In this document: piece by piece, positions 1-6,022 of the stretch
How positions within the stretch are numbered: the stretch's first letter is position 1
Layout: every line of letters starts with the position of its first letter
NCBI GenBank assembly: GCA_002342225.1
Contig: DDPO01000178.1
Span: 4,989 to 11,371, forward strand
Source: Bdellovibrionaceae bacterium UBA2466
Lineage (GTDB): Bacteria > Bdellovibrionota > FAC87 > UBA2466
DNA: 6,383 nt
Direction of reading: 5' to 3'
Translations under genes and position numbers: made by a program
Notes under the pieces: model-generated
Databases searched by the model: none
Seen by the model: only the letters and a program-made list of their open reading frames with translations
Told to the model about the DNA's origin: nothing

Positions 1-2
1 TA

Positions 3-395
3 AGGGAATTAACAGTTCCCAATCATTCCACTGAATTTTCTGTTCGAATTATAGAAGCCTCTGAATCGGGTAAAAATGTCGCTTCTAGACCGTTAAAGGT
101 TTCTCGTTCAGTTTTGGGATATGCTATTCCGGTTCTTGCGGTGCTCTCAATTTGGGTTCTTGCTTCAAAAATGTTTCCTGCTTTCTCTTTGTTTCAGTCG
201 ATGGGAGATGACAAACAACTGGTTCGTTATTTTCCGATGTCGAATGGTGCGATTGAAATTATCGAGGAGCAAGCGGAATGGCTTAACTCTCGTGATATGA
301 AGGGCGGAAGCGTTTGGGAAGAGGGGGGAATTTCCCCGGAAGAGTTTGAGAAGTCATTTCAGAAGAAAAACCCTGTAGGGATAATGCCTGAATGA
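3..395 (+). CDS. C-terminal part of an unrecognised single-pass membrane protein (5' end outside window)
   Basis: The frame is open from the first complete codon at position 3 to the TGA at 393-395, so this is the last ~130 residues of a longer gene entering from the left. A TTG at 114 could be read as a start, but the frame runs open through it and nothing marks it as initiation. About 37 polar residues come first, then one clear hydrophobic segment (roughly positions 114-190; GYAIPVLAVLSIWVLA followed by a short aromatic stretch). An acidic, hydrophilic tail of about 65 residues follows, containing NGAIEIIEEQAEWLN and ending in GIMPE. This suggests a membrane-anchored protein with soluble parts on both sides. 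I recognise no family, catalytic motif or metal site, and the missing N-terminal part probably holds the informative domain. It ends 46 bases before nadE on the same strand, so the two may be co-transcribed. Confidence 0.6.
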   Translation, partial: RELTVPNHSTEFSVRIIEASESGKNVASRPLKVSRSVLGYAIPVLAVLSIWVLASKMFPAFSLFQSMGDDKQLVRYFPMSNGAIEIIEEQAEWLNSRDMKGGSVWEEGGISPEEFEKSFQKKNPVGIMPE

Positions 396-430
396 ACATG
401 AGTTGGTTGTTTGGTGAAAGAATTAAATAG
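392..430 (+). other. Possible 12-codon mini-ORF between the upstream gene and nadE
   Basis: An ATG at 392 overlaps the preceding stop codon in the ATGA arrangement typical of translational coupling. It opens a 12-codon frame (MNMSWLFGERIK) ending at TAG 428-430. That stop overlaps the AGGAG ribosome binding site of nadE, so ribosomes finishing here would be delivered to the nadE start. It could be a coupling peptide, but a frame this short arises easily by chance and there is no conservation evidence here. Confidence 0.12.
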
Positions 431-433
431 GAG
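429..433 (+). promoter_or_regulatory. Ribosome binding site fixing the GTG start of nadE
   Basis: AGGAG lies 8 bases before GTG 442-444. The encoded protein begins KIAIGQINPRVGD, the usual first strand of the nitrilase domain, so this GTG is the start rather than a later ATG. Confidence 0.8.
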
Positions 434-441
434 CTAATTTT

Positions 442-2076
442 GTGAAGATAGCTATTGGTCAGATTAATCCAAGAGTTGGAGATGTGGCTTGGAACTTGAA
501 ATTGATTCTTGACCAAACTCACAAAGCGAAAGGCTCGGGCTGTGAATTGGTGGCTTTTCCTGAGCTTTCTCTTCTCGGATACCCACCTAGGGATCTCTTG
601 GACTTTCCTCAAATTGTTGATGAGAATTTGAGGGCTCTTGAGAATATTAAAGAAGCCTCTTCAAATATTTGTGTTGTCGTGGGTTATGTCGAAAAAAATT
701 CCTCATCCACTGGAAAACCCTTTTTTAATTCAGCTGCTGTTTTTTACAAAGGAAAACAGATTGCAAATTATCGAAAGTGGCTTCTTCCTTATTATAATAT
801 TTTCGAGGAAGAGAGATATTTTGAATCAGCTTCAGAAACTGTTTGCTTTAAAATTAACAATAAAAACATTGCACTCAGTATTTGTGAGGACTTGTGGAAC
901 GAGCAAGGTTTTGTGACACGACTTTATGATAAAAAGCCCATCGATGCTTTGAGCAATCTAAAGATAGATCTTGTTTTTAATTTATCCGCATCTCCCTTCG
1001 AACTCGGTAAAAACAAAACCCGTGAAAAACTTTTTCAACAGGTTTCAAAAAAACTCAAAGCTCCGGTGATATATTGCAACCAAGTTGGAGCCAACGACGA
1101 ATTGCTTTTTGATGGAAGCAGTTTTGTAATGGGCGAAAATGGAAAAACAGCTCAAGCAAAAGCATTTGAACAGGAATTATTGGTTTGGGATTCCGAAAAT
1201 TCGAAACCTCAAGTAAACGCTCCCGAGCTGACCGAAGCTCAGAGTCTCCTCGAGGGATTGTCTCTGGGAATTAGAGATTACTTGGATAAAACTCCAGCAG
1301 GTTCCATATGTTTGGGCCTCAGTGGAGGTATCGATAGCAGTGTCGTAGCTGCAATTGCCGTCAAAGCTTTGGGACCAAACCGAGTTTTTGGGTTTGCCAT
1401 GCCATCGAAGTTTAATGCGGCTCAGAGTTTAGAAGATGCTCAAAAGTTGGCCCAGAACTTAGGCATTTCCTTGCGAACCCTTCCAATCGATCGAATTTAT
1501 GAAGCGGTAAAAAAGGAGCTGGAACCAGTAGTCGGCCATAGTCTTAAAACCCTGACTCTTGAGAACACCCAACCTCGTATCCGTATGACTCTGCTCATGG
1601 CCATTGCTAATGAAGAGGGTCACCTACTTCTAAATACAAGTAATAAAAGCGAAATTCTTGCAGGTTATGCCACGCTTTATGGAGATACAGCGGGGGCTTT
1701 GTCGGTTCTTGGGGACTTAACAAAACATCAGGTTTATGAACTTGCTAAGATGATCAATGCTAACAAAGAAGTCATTCCTAGGAGAATTCTTGAAAGGGCA
1801 CCCTCAGCCGAACTTCGAGAAAACCAGACTGACCAGGACACTTTGCCGCCTTACGATATTTTGGATTCATTGGTTGTTGGGCATGTGGAAGGTTTAAAGC
1901 CTTTTACGGCGGATGTTTGGCCAAAAATTCCTCCAGAAACCCTCAAAAAAGTGTCCCATTTAAACTCAATAAGCGAGTACAAACGCCGTCAACTACCCCC
2001 CGCACTCAGAGTCACTTCTAGGGCCTTTGGCATGGGGCGTCGAATACCCGTGGTTGGCCGAAAACCCACCGAATAA
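442..2076 (+). CDS. nadE: Glutamine-dependent NAD+ synthetase
   Basis: This enzyme catalyses the last step of NAD biosynthesis in the cytoplasm: deamido-NAD+ is adenylated with ATP and amidated with ammonia released from glutamine. The 544 residues contain both domains of the glutamine-using class. Residues 1 to about 260 form a nitrilase-fold glutaminase with the expected Glu-Lys-Cys triad: E41 in AFPELSLLGYPP, K112 in YRKWLLPYY, and C148 in LSICEDLW. Residues from about 265 form the synthetase. It has the ATP-pyrophosphatase loop SGGIDSS (294-300), the NTSNKSE motif (398-404) followed by GYATLYGD, and the conserved tail EYKRRQLPP...RAFGMGRRIPV (512-537). Length and motif order are normal for the bacterial two-domain enzyme, and no key residue is missing. 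The start is GTG with a good Shine-Dalgarno. No promoter is evident in the 46-base gap before it, so transcription probably comes from upstream. No clear terminator follows it. Confidence 0.97.
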   Translation: MKIAIGQINPRVGDVAWNLKLILDQTHKAKGSGCELVAFPELSLLGYPPRDLLDFPQIVDENLRALENIKEASSNICVVVGYVEKNSSSTGKPFFNSAAVFYKGKQIANYRKWLLPYYNIFEEERYFESASETVCFKINNKNIALSICEDLWNEQGFVTRLYDKKPIDALSNLKIDLVFNLSASPFELGKNKTREKLFQQVSKKLKAPVIYCNQVGANDELLFDGSSFVMGENGKTAQAKAFEQELLVWDSENSKPQVNAPELTEAQSLLEGLSLGIRDYLDKTPAGSICLGLSGGIDSSVVAAIAVKALGPNRVFGFAMPSKFNAAQSLEDAQKLAQNLGISLRTLPIDRIYEAVKKELEPVVGHSLKTLTLENTQPRIRMTLLMAIANEEGHLLLNTSNKSEILAGYATLYGDTAGALSVLGDLTKHQVYELAKMINANKEVIPRRILERAPSAELRENQTDQDTLPPYDILDSLVVGHVEGLKPFTADVWPKIPPETLKKVSHLNSISEYKRRQLPPALRVTSRAFGMGRRIPVVGRKPTE

Positions 2077-2091
2077 AGACCACTAAAAACC

Positions 2092-2120
2092 TTGCAAGTA
2101 TAGGTCGGGAGTCCTATAGT
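2092..2120 (+). promoter_or_regulatory. Sigma70-type promoter for the cupredoxin gene and probably the haem a genes
   Basis: The -35 box is TTGCAA (2092-2097, four of six to consensus). The -10 box is TATAGT (2115-2120, five of six), with an ideal 17-base spacer. Transcription should begin near 2126-2128, leaving a leader of about 30 bases before the ATG at 2157. It is the only convincing promoter I found in the gaps of this window. Confidence 0.65.
2097..2120. promoter_or_regulatory. Inverted repeat overlapping the promoter (candidate operator)
   Basis: The arms AGTATAGG (2097-2104) and CCTATAGT (2113-2120) are complementary at 7 of 8 positions, with an 8-base centre. The inner 6 bases match perfectly. 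The dyad covers the last base of the -35 box, the whole spacer and the entire -10 box, where a bound dimeric regulator would block or reshape the promoter. It is unlikely to be a terminator, because the arms are AT-rich and no U-tract follows directly. The regulator cannot be named. Confidence 0.4.
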
Positions 2121-2156
2121 CTTCGGGCACAATTTTTTCTTAGAAAGGACCCAAAC

Positions 2157-2837
2157 ATGAAACGTACATACGCATTACTTGCTTTGATTTCAGTAAGCTC
2201 CCTGAGCTTTGCAGCCGTGACAGGTTCTGTAGGCTTTTCGGGCGCAGCTCCTAAACCAGAAGCTATTAAAATGAGTGCTGATCCAGCTTGTGCTAAAGCC
2301 AACACCACTAAAGTGATGAAAGAAGATGTGGTTGTGAATGCCAATAAAACTCTCGCAAACGTTTTTGTTTACGTAAAAGAGGGAGTTAAAAAAGAGTCGG
2401 TTCCAGCTGCTCCTGCTACTCCAGTAAAACTTGACCAATCAGGCTGTCGCTATGTTCCGCACGTAGTGGCTCTACGAGTAGGTCAACCTTTGCAAATCGT
2501 TAACAGCGATGCAGTGATGCACAATGTGCATAGCATGTCCAAACAGAGCAATTCTTTCAATATGGGAATGGCTACCAAAGGACAAAGCATCGAGAAGAAA
2601 CTCACCAAGCCTGAAGTCATGATGAAAGTGAAATGTGATGTTCACGGTTGGATGACCACTTATGTAAATGTGATGGACCATCCCTACTATGCAATTTCTG
2701 ATACTTCAGGTGCTTTCACTATCGATGGACTTCCAGATGGAGAATACACTTTTGAAGCTGTTCACGAAAAGCTAGGTGCCAAAACTGCCAAGGGTAAAGT
2801 GGCTGGTGGCGTAGCTAAAGTCGACTTTGCGTTTTAA
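2157..2837 (+). CDS. Secreted cupredoxin-like protein with a C-terminal carboxypeptidase-regulatory-like domain
   Basis: The 226-residue protein starts with a Sec signal peptide (MKRTYALLALISVSSLSFA, probable cleavage before A20), so it acts in the periplasm. Residues ~20-172 resemble the plastocyanin-like proteins often annotated as methylamine utilisation protein. They show GCRYVPHVVALRVGQ (96-110), NSDAVMHNVHS (116-126) and KCDVHGWM (159-166). By analogy with type 1 copper sites, H122 or H125, C160, H163 and M166 are the likely copper ligands. C45 and C97 could form a disulphide. There is no CxxxCxxxH CuA motif. Residues ~173-226 (HPYYAISDTSGAFTIDGLPDGEYTFEAVHE) form a short beta-sandwich of the carboxypeptidase regulatory type. 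AAAGGA lies 7 bases before the ATG, behind the promoter at 2092-2120. Its place directly before oxidase assembly genes suggests copper handling or electron transfer in respiration. That role is inferred, and the partner is unknown. Confidence 0.85.
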   Translation: MKRTYALLALISVSSLSFAAVTGSVGFSGAAPKPEAIKMSADPACAKANTTKVMKEDVVVNANKTLANVFVYVKEGVKKESVPAAPATPVKLDQSGCRYVPHVVALRVGQPLQIVNSDAVMHNVHSMSKQSNSFNMGMATKGQSIEKKLTKPEVMMKVKCDVHGWMTTYVNVMDHPYYAISDTSGAFTIDGLPDGEYTFEAVHEKLGAKTAKGKVAGGVAKVDFAF

Positions 2838-2884
2838 TTAAACACAAAGTTTTGATTTAACTTTCAGTAGTAAGAGTTGTTTAG

Positions 2885-3226
2885 ATGTTGAGTCCACTCT
2901 CTGATAGCGTTGTTGTAAGTCAGAGGGTGGACTTTGTTTTTTATTCAGTCCTTTTGCTTTCAATGGCTTTCTTTTGGGCCGGAGAGGTTTTCTGGTGGCT
3001 TAAAAAAATTCGAGGAGCCGGTTCAAAAGAGATAGAAAAAAAACATTTTGAAGCTGCTTGGTCGCTGGTTCCTTTGATGGTGCTTTTGTTTTTGACCTGC
3101 GTAAAAACACAAGTTTTCGCTCCTACTAAGCTTAGGCTCAAAGCGATTGATGTTTTTCAATTGCGAAAAGACGAACTTCCAAAAGATTTGAAAAAGAAAA
3201 GATTAACCCCAGTTGCGAGGATGTAG
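2885..3226 (+). CDS. Small two-helix membrane protein resembling the cytochrome c oxidase subunit II anchor, without a CuA domain
   Basis: The 113 residues match the layout of the subunit II transmembrane domain. A short N-terminal segment ends in SQRVDFVFY, followed by helix 1 (about 15-39), a polar loop with H54-F-E56-AAW59 and helix 2 (about 60-79, with P63). The loop motif corresponds to the family pattern H...LE..WT..P. The protein then stops after a basic 34-residue tail instead of continuing into the periplasmic copper domain, and no CuA ligands are present. The tail carries about 11 Lys/Arg, which sits poorly with a periplasmic location. AAGAG lies 8 bases before the ATG. The next in-frame ATG would cut into helix 1, so the start at 2885 is preferred. 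A terminator-like hairpin lies inside codons 3-17. The gene ends 2 bases before ctaA, implying co-expression. It may be an accessory subunit or assembly factor, or a degenerate subunit II. Confidence 0.75.
   Translation: MLSPLSDSVVVSQRVDFVFYSVLLLSMAFFWAGEVFWWLKKIRGAGSKEIEKKHFEAAWSLVPLMVLLFLTCVKTQVFAPTKLRLKAIDVFQLRKDELPKDLKKKRLTPVARM
2891..2945 (+). terminator. Intrinsic terminator or attenuator inside the start of the subunit-II-like gene
   Basis: AGTCCACTCTCTGA (2891-2904) and TCAGAGGGTGGACT (2920-2933) form a 14-bp stem containing one G-U pair, closed by a 15-base loop. TTGTTTTTTATT (2934-2945) follows at once. Stem plus U-tract is the standard factor-independent terminator design. Unusually, it lies after the ATG at 2885 and within coding sequence. 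It would end transcripts of the cupredoxin gene unless ribosomes initiating at 2885 keep the left arm unpaired. Confidence 0.7.
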
Positions 3227-3228
3227 TC

Positions 3229-4197
3229 ATGATCACAAATCAAACAAATCCCTGGCTGTCTCTTCTCACAAAAGTCACAGTAGCTATGACTGTGATTTTA
3301 TTGTCGGCGGGTGCTTTGGTGACGAGCACTGGCTCCGGGCTAGCTGTGCCTGACTGGCCTCTTTCTTACGGTCAGTTTTTTCCTCCGATGATTGGAGGGA
3401 TTTTGTATGAGCATGGTCACCGATTAATTGCTGGTGCTGTTGCAATGCTTGCTGTGATCCAAGCTATTCTTATTTGGAAGTTTGAACCGCGTACAACAGT
3501 TAAAAAACTTGCACTTTTTTCTGTGGTTGTGGTTTTAAGCCAAGCGACTCTGGGAGGTCTTACTGTTTTATTAAGACTTCCTCACTCGGTTTCAGTTTCT
3601 CATGCTTGTTTAGCTCAAATATTTTTTTCTACGGTTTGTGTTATCGCTTTAATGATGTCAAAACACTGGCAAGACTTGAAATTGTCTAGAGACGTTGCTT
3701 CTGATGCTTTCCTTCAAGCAGCAGTTTTTGTGCTGCCAATCGCTTTCTTCGTTCAGTTATTGTTCGGTGCGACTATGAGGCATACTGGAGCAGGTTTGGC
3801 CATTCCAGATTTTCCAAGGAGTTTTGGTTATTGGGTACCTCCCGTGTTTACTCCTTCAATTCTCATCCACTTCTGTCATCGAGTGGGAGCTTTGACGATG
3901 GTAGTTCTGGTGGGTGTAGTGGTCACTAGAATCTATCGTAAGCACACTCTAAAACTTGATCTCATTGGTTTTGCTGGATTGCTATCAGCATTTGTAGCTC
4001 TTCAAATCATGATGGGGGCTGTGATTATTTGGTTGAGAAAGCCGGTTCCGATTACTTCGGCTCATTTGGTTGTGGGAGCTTGTTGTCTTGCAACTTCCGT
4101 AGTGCTTGCAGTTCTCGTTAAACGGCACGCTTTTGAACTTCACCAGTCTGAGCAACTACGAGGAGATTTACAAAAAACTGGAGTGACCGCGCAGTGA
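3229..4197 (+). CDS. ctaA: Haem a synthase (CtaA/COX15 family)
   Basis: This inner-membrane enzyme oxidises the C8 methyl group of haem o to a formyl group, giving haem a for aa3-type oxidases. The 322 residues form about eight membrane helices in two related four-helix halves. The repeat is visible directly: TGSGLAVPDWPLSYG (34-48) in the first half and TGAGLAIPDFPRSFG (186-200) in the second. The conserved haem-ligand histidines are present: H64 in YEHGHR with E61 before it, H125 in VSVSHA, H217 in HFCHR and H279 in SAHLVVG. The first outer loop lacks the cysteine pair found in Bacillus CtaA, placing this with the cysteine-free subgroup. The ATG has GAGG 8 bases upstream, inside the end of the preceding gene. 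The stop overlaps the ctaB start by 4 bases, so the two haem-modifying enzymes are probably made together. Confidence 0.95.
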   Translation: MITNQTNPWLSLLTKVTVAMTVILLSAGALVTSTGSGLAVPDWPLSYGQFFPPMIGGILYEHGHRLIAGAVAMLAVIQAILIWKFEPRTTVKKLALFSVVVVLSQATLGGLTVLLRLPHSVSVSHACLAQIFFSTVCVIALMMSKHWQDLKLSRDVASDAFLQAAVFVLPIAFFVQLLFGATMRHTGAGLAIPDFPRSFGYWVPPVFTPSILIHFCHRVGALTMVVLVGVVVTRIYRKHTLKLDLIGFAGLLSAFVALQIMMGAVIIWLRKPVPITSAHLVVGACCLATSVVLAVLVKRHAFELHQSEQLRGDLQKTGVTAQ

Positions 4198-5063
4198 ATA
4201 GAGAGCCTTCTCACTTCTCAGACCTCGTTCAGTTAACCAAGCCTCGGATCTGTGTTCTGGCCCTGCTCATGTCGACATTGGGTTATATGATGGGCATTAC
4301 CGGTGAGATATCGGGATGGCATTTCTTTTTCACGCTCCTAGGAACTGGATTGGTGGGTGCTTCTTCCTGCATTTTTAATCAAGTTGCTGAACAAGAAGTC
4401 GATTCTTTAATGCTAAGAACTCAGAACCGTCCGATTCCTGCTCACAGAATAAGTCCCAGCGAAGCTATCAAAGTGGGAGCCGTGATGGGGGTGTTGGGTG
4501 AGATGATATTGTTAGTCGCAGTCAATGCTGTAACTGCTATTTTAGGGGCTGTAACTTTACTCACCTATGTGGGTGTTTATACTCCATCAAAAAAGACAAC
4601 ACCCATGTCTACTCTCATAGGAGCGATCCCAGGAGCCATGCCCCCACTGATGGGCTGGACCGCTAGTTACGGTACGGTTTCAATTCAAGGGATTGTGCTC
4701 TTTATGATCCTATTTCTTTGGCAGATACCTCACTTTCTCGCGATAGCTTGGCTCTACAAAGAAGATTACGCTCGAGCTTCCTTGCCTATTTTATCGGTAG
4801 TAGATAACAACGGTAGTGCCACATCAAAACAGGTGGTTCTTTATTCCATTGCTCTTCTTCCGTTGACTCTTGTGCCAACCGTTTGGGGTATCACAGGTGT
4901 CGTTTACTTGTGGGGTGCTTTGGCTTTGGGACTTGTCTATTTGCTCTGTGGGATTCTGCTTTCGATGTATCAAACTCGGGGATATGCAAGACTCCTTTTC
5001 ATCGTCTCTATTATCTATCTCCCTGTTTTAGGAAGCTTAATGGTATGGGATCGGATACTTTGA
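4194..5063 (+). CDS. ctaB: Protoheme IX farnesyltransferase (haem o synthase)
   Basis: This integral membrane prenyltransferase of the UbiA superfamily attaches farnesyl diphosphate to the vinyl group of haem b, giving haem o, the substrate of the CtaA encoded just upstream. The 289 residues are of normal length with about eight or nine helices. The first prenyl-diphosphate site is N62-QVA-E66-QEV-D70 followed by MLRTQNRPIP. Glu at the first acidic position occurs in many CtaB/COX10 proteins. YTPSKK lies at 129-134, and the second region is LWQIPHFLAIAWLYKEDYAR (175-194), the most diagnostic stretch of the family. Translation starts at GTG 4194, overlapping the ctaA stop as GTGA. GGAG at 4180-4183 provides a ribosome site, and coupling to ctaA translation is likely. 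The early TKPR motif (15-18) also fits the family N-terminus. Confidence 0.96.
   Translation: MNREPSHFSDLVQLTKPRICVLALLMSTLGYMMGITGEISGWHFFFTLLGTGLVGASSCIFNQVAEQEVDSLMLRTQNRPIPAHRISPSEAIKVGAVMGVLGEMILLVAVNAVTAILGAVTLLTYVGVYTPSKKTTPMSTLIGAIPGAMPPLMGWTASYGTVSIQGIVLFMILFLWQIPHFLAIAWLYKEDYARASLPILSVVDNNGSATSKQVVLYSIALLPLTLVPTVWGITGVVYLWGALALGLVYLLCGILLSMYQTRGYARLLFIVSIIYLPVLGSLMVWDRIL
5030..5035 (+). promoter_or_regulatory. Ribosome binding site that decides the start of the ABC ATPase
   Basis: AGGAAG lies 9 bases before ATG 5045, inside the end of ctaB. The alternative starts, TTG 5060 and ATG 5072, have no comparable site. Upstream in-frame ATGs (for example at 4883) would add residues encoded entirely inside ctaB with no resemblance to ABC proteins. 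Confidence 0.6.
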
Positions 5064-6022
5064 TACAGCCAATGATTTCTCTTAAAGATTTATTTTACTC
5101 ATACCCTGAACAAACTAAACCCGCGCTAAATGGCCTATCTTTAAGAGTTCCAAAAGAATCCATCTTTGGAATTTTGGGACCTAATGGTGGTGGCAAGAGC
5201 ACCACTTTTAAAATTCTTTCGACTCTTTTTAAACCTGACCAAGGTTCGGTAGAAATTGATGGGGTCGATGTTGTTAAGTCGCCCAGCAAAGTAAGATCTC
5301 TTTTAGGGATTGTTTTTCAATCTCCAGCGCTCGATAAAAAATTAACAGTTGAAGAAAATCTTCATCACCAAGGCCACTTGTACGGCATAAAAGGAAAACT
5401 CCTCGAGGAAAAAACAGAGTTTCTTTTAAAGCGACTAGGACTGTGGGAAAAGCGAGCGGAAAGAACCGAAAACCTCTCGGGGGGCCAGAAAAGAAGACTT
5501 GAGATCACCAAGAGTTTAATTCATCAGCCCAAAATTTTGATTTTGGATGAGCCTACAACAGGGTTAGATCCGCTGGCTAGACGCGAAGTGTGGAATTATT
5601 TGAAGTTTCTTCGCGAAACAGAAAAAATTACGATTTTGGTGACAACCCACCTTCTTGAAGAAGCTGAAGACTGTGATGAGATTGCACTCATCGATCAAGG
5701 ACGAGTGGTGTGTGAAGGTCGCCCTTCTCAACTTCGTCACGAAATGGGGAGCGATCTTGTAAGTATTAGAACTTCGATACCGATTGAACTTAGCGAAAGT
5801 ATTCAATCAAAGTTTGACCTGTCATCAAGCAGCCTCGGTAATCATTTAAGAGTACAACCCAAAGATTTAGAATCTTTTGTGAGGTTTTTGGTCAAAGAAG
5901 CCTCTTCAAAGCTCGACAATTTTACGGTTGGGAAACCAACTCTTGAAGATCTCTTCATTGAAAAGACGGGGCACCCTTTTGGGATAGAGAACACGAATAA
6001 GGATTCTGAGGTGACAGCGTGA
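5045..6022 (+). CDS. ABC transporter ATP-binding protein (ABC-2 / DrrA-CcmA-NatA type)
   Basis: From ATG 5045 this is a 325-residue cytoplasmic ATPase that should drive the permease encoded next. All nucleotide-binding motifs are intact: Walker A GPNGGGKST (45-53), Q-loop Q92 in VFQSP, signature LSGGQ (144-148), Walker B ILILDEP (164-170) with E169, D-loop GLDP (173-176) and H-loop H202. After the ~230-residue core comes a C-terminal extension of about 90 residues containing TLEDLFIEKTG (299-309), as in exporter ATPases of the drug/NatA type. The start overlaps ctaB by 19 bases. ATG 5072 is a possible alternative and would remove nine residues. The substrate is unknown. The tight linkage to ctaA-ctaB suggests service to cytochrome oxidase assembly, loosely comparable to NosF in nitrous oxide reductase maturation, but this is inference from position only. 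Confidence 0.93.
   Translation: MGSDTLIQPMISLKDLFYSYPEQTKPALNGLSLRVPKESIFGILGPNGGGKSTTFKILSTLFKPDQGSVEIDGVDVVKSPSKVRSLLGIVFQSPALDKKLTVEENLHHQGHLYGIKGKLLEEKTEFLLKRLGLWEKRAERTENLSGGQKRRLEITKSLIHQPKILILDEPTTGLDPLARREVWNYLKFLRETEKITILVTTHLLEEAEDCDEIALIDQGRVVCEGRPSQLRHEMGSDLVSIRTSIPIELSESIQSKFDLSSSSLGNHLRVQPKDLESFVRFLVKEASSKLDNFTVGKPTLEDLFIEKTGHPFGIENTNKDSEVTA

Noticed and set aside
283..916. Open frames overlapping the 5' half of nadE on either strand
   Set aside because: nadE is secure by its motifs. The overlapping products have no family resemblance.
2133..2138. TTTTTT run as a terminator for nadE
   Set aside because: No stable hairpin directly precedes the run, and it lies downstream of the promoter at 2092-2120, in the cupredoxin leader.
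2114..2681. Reverse-strand open frames across the cupredoxin gene
   Set aside because: They are shadows of a well-supported forward gene. They lack ribosome sites and recognisable protein features.
2846..2864. AAAGTT...AACTTT inverted repeat after the cupredoxin stop
   Set aside because: Only 6 AT-rich pairs with no U-tract. The hairpin at 2891-2933 is far stronger.
2852..2884. Separate promoter for the subunit-II-like gene (TTGATT as -35)
   Set aside because: No acceptable -10 box lies at 16-18 bases from it.
2885..3226. The subunit-II-like frame being a spurious ORF because a terminator overlaps its start
   Set aside because: The subunit II pattern (VDFVFY, helix, H-F-E-A-A-W, helix with P) is too specific for chance. 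It is directly joined to ctaA, and no later start preserves helix 1.
4883..5044. N-terminal extension of the ABC ATPase from ATG 4883
   Set aside because: The added residues are an out-of-frame reading of ctaB with no ABC resemblance. A ribosome site before ATG 5045 and homology starting near residue 10 support the shorter protein.
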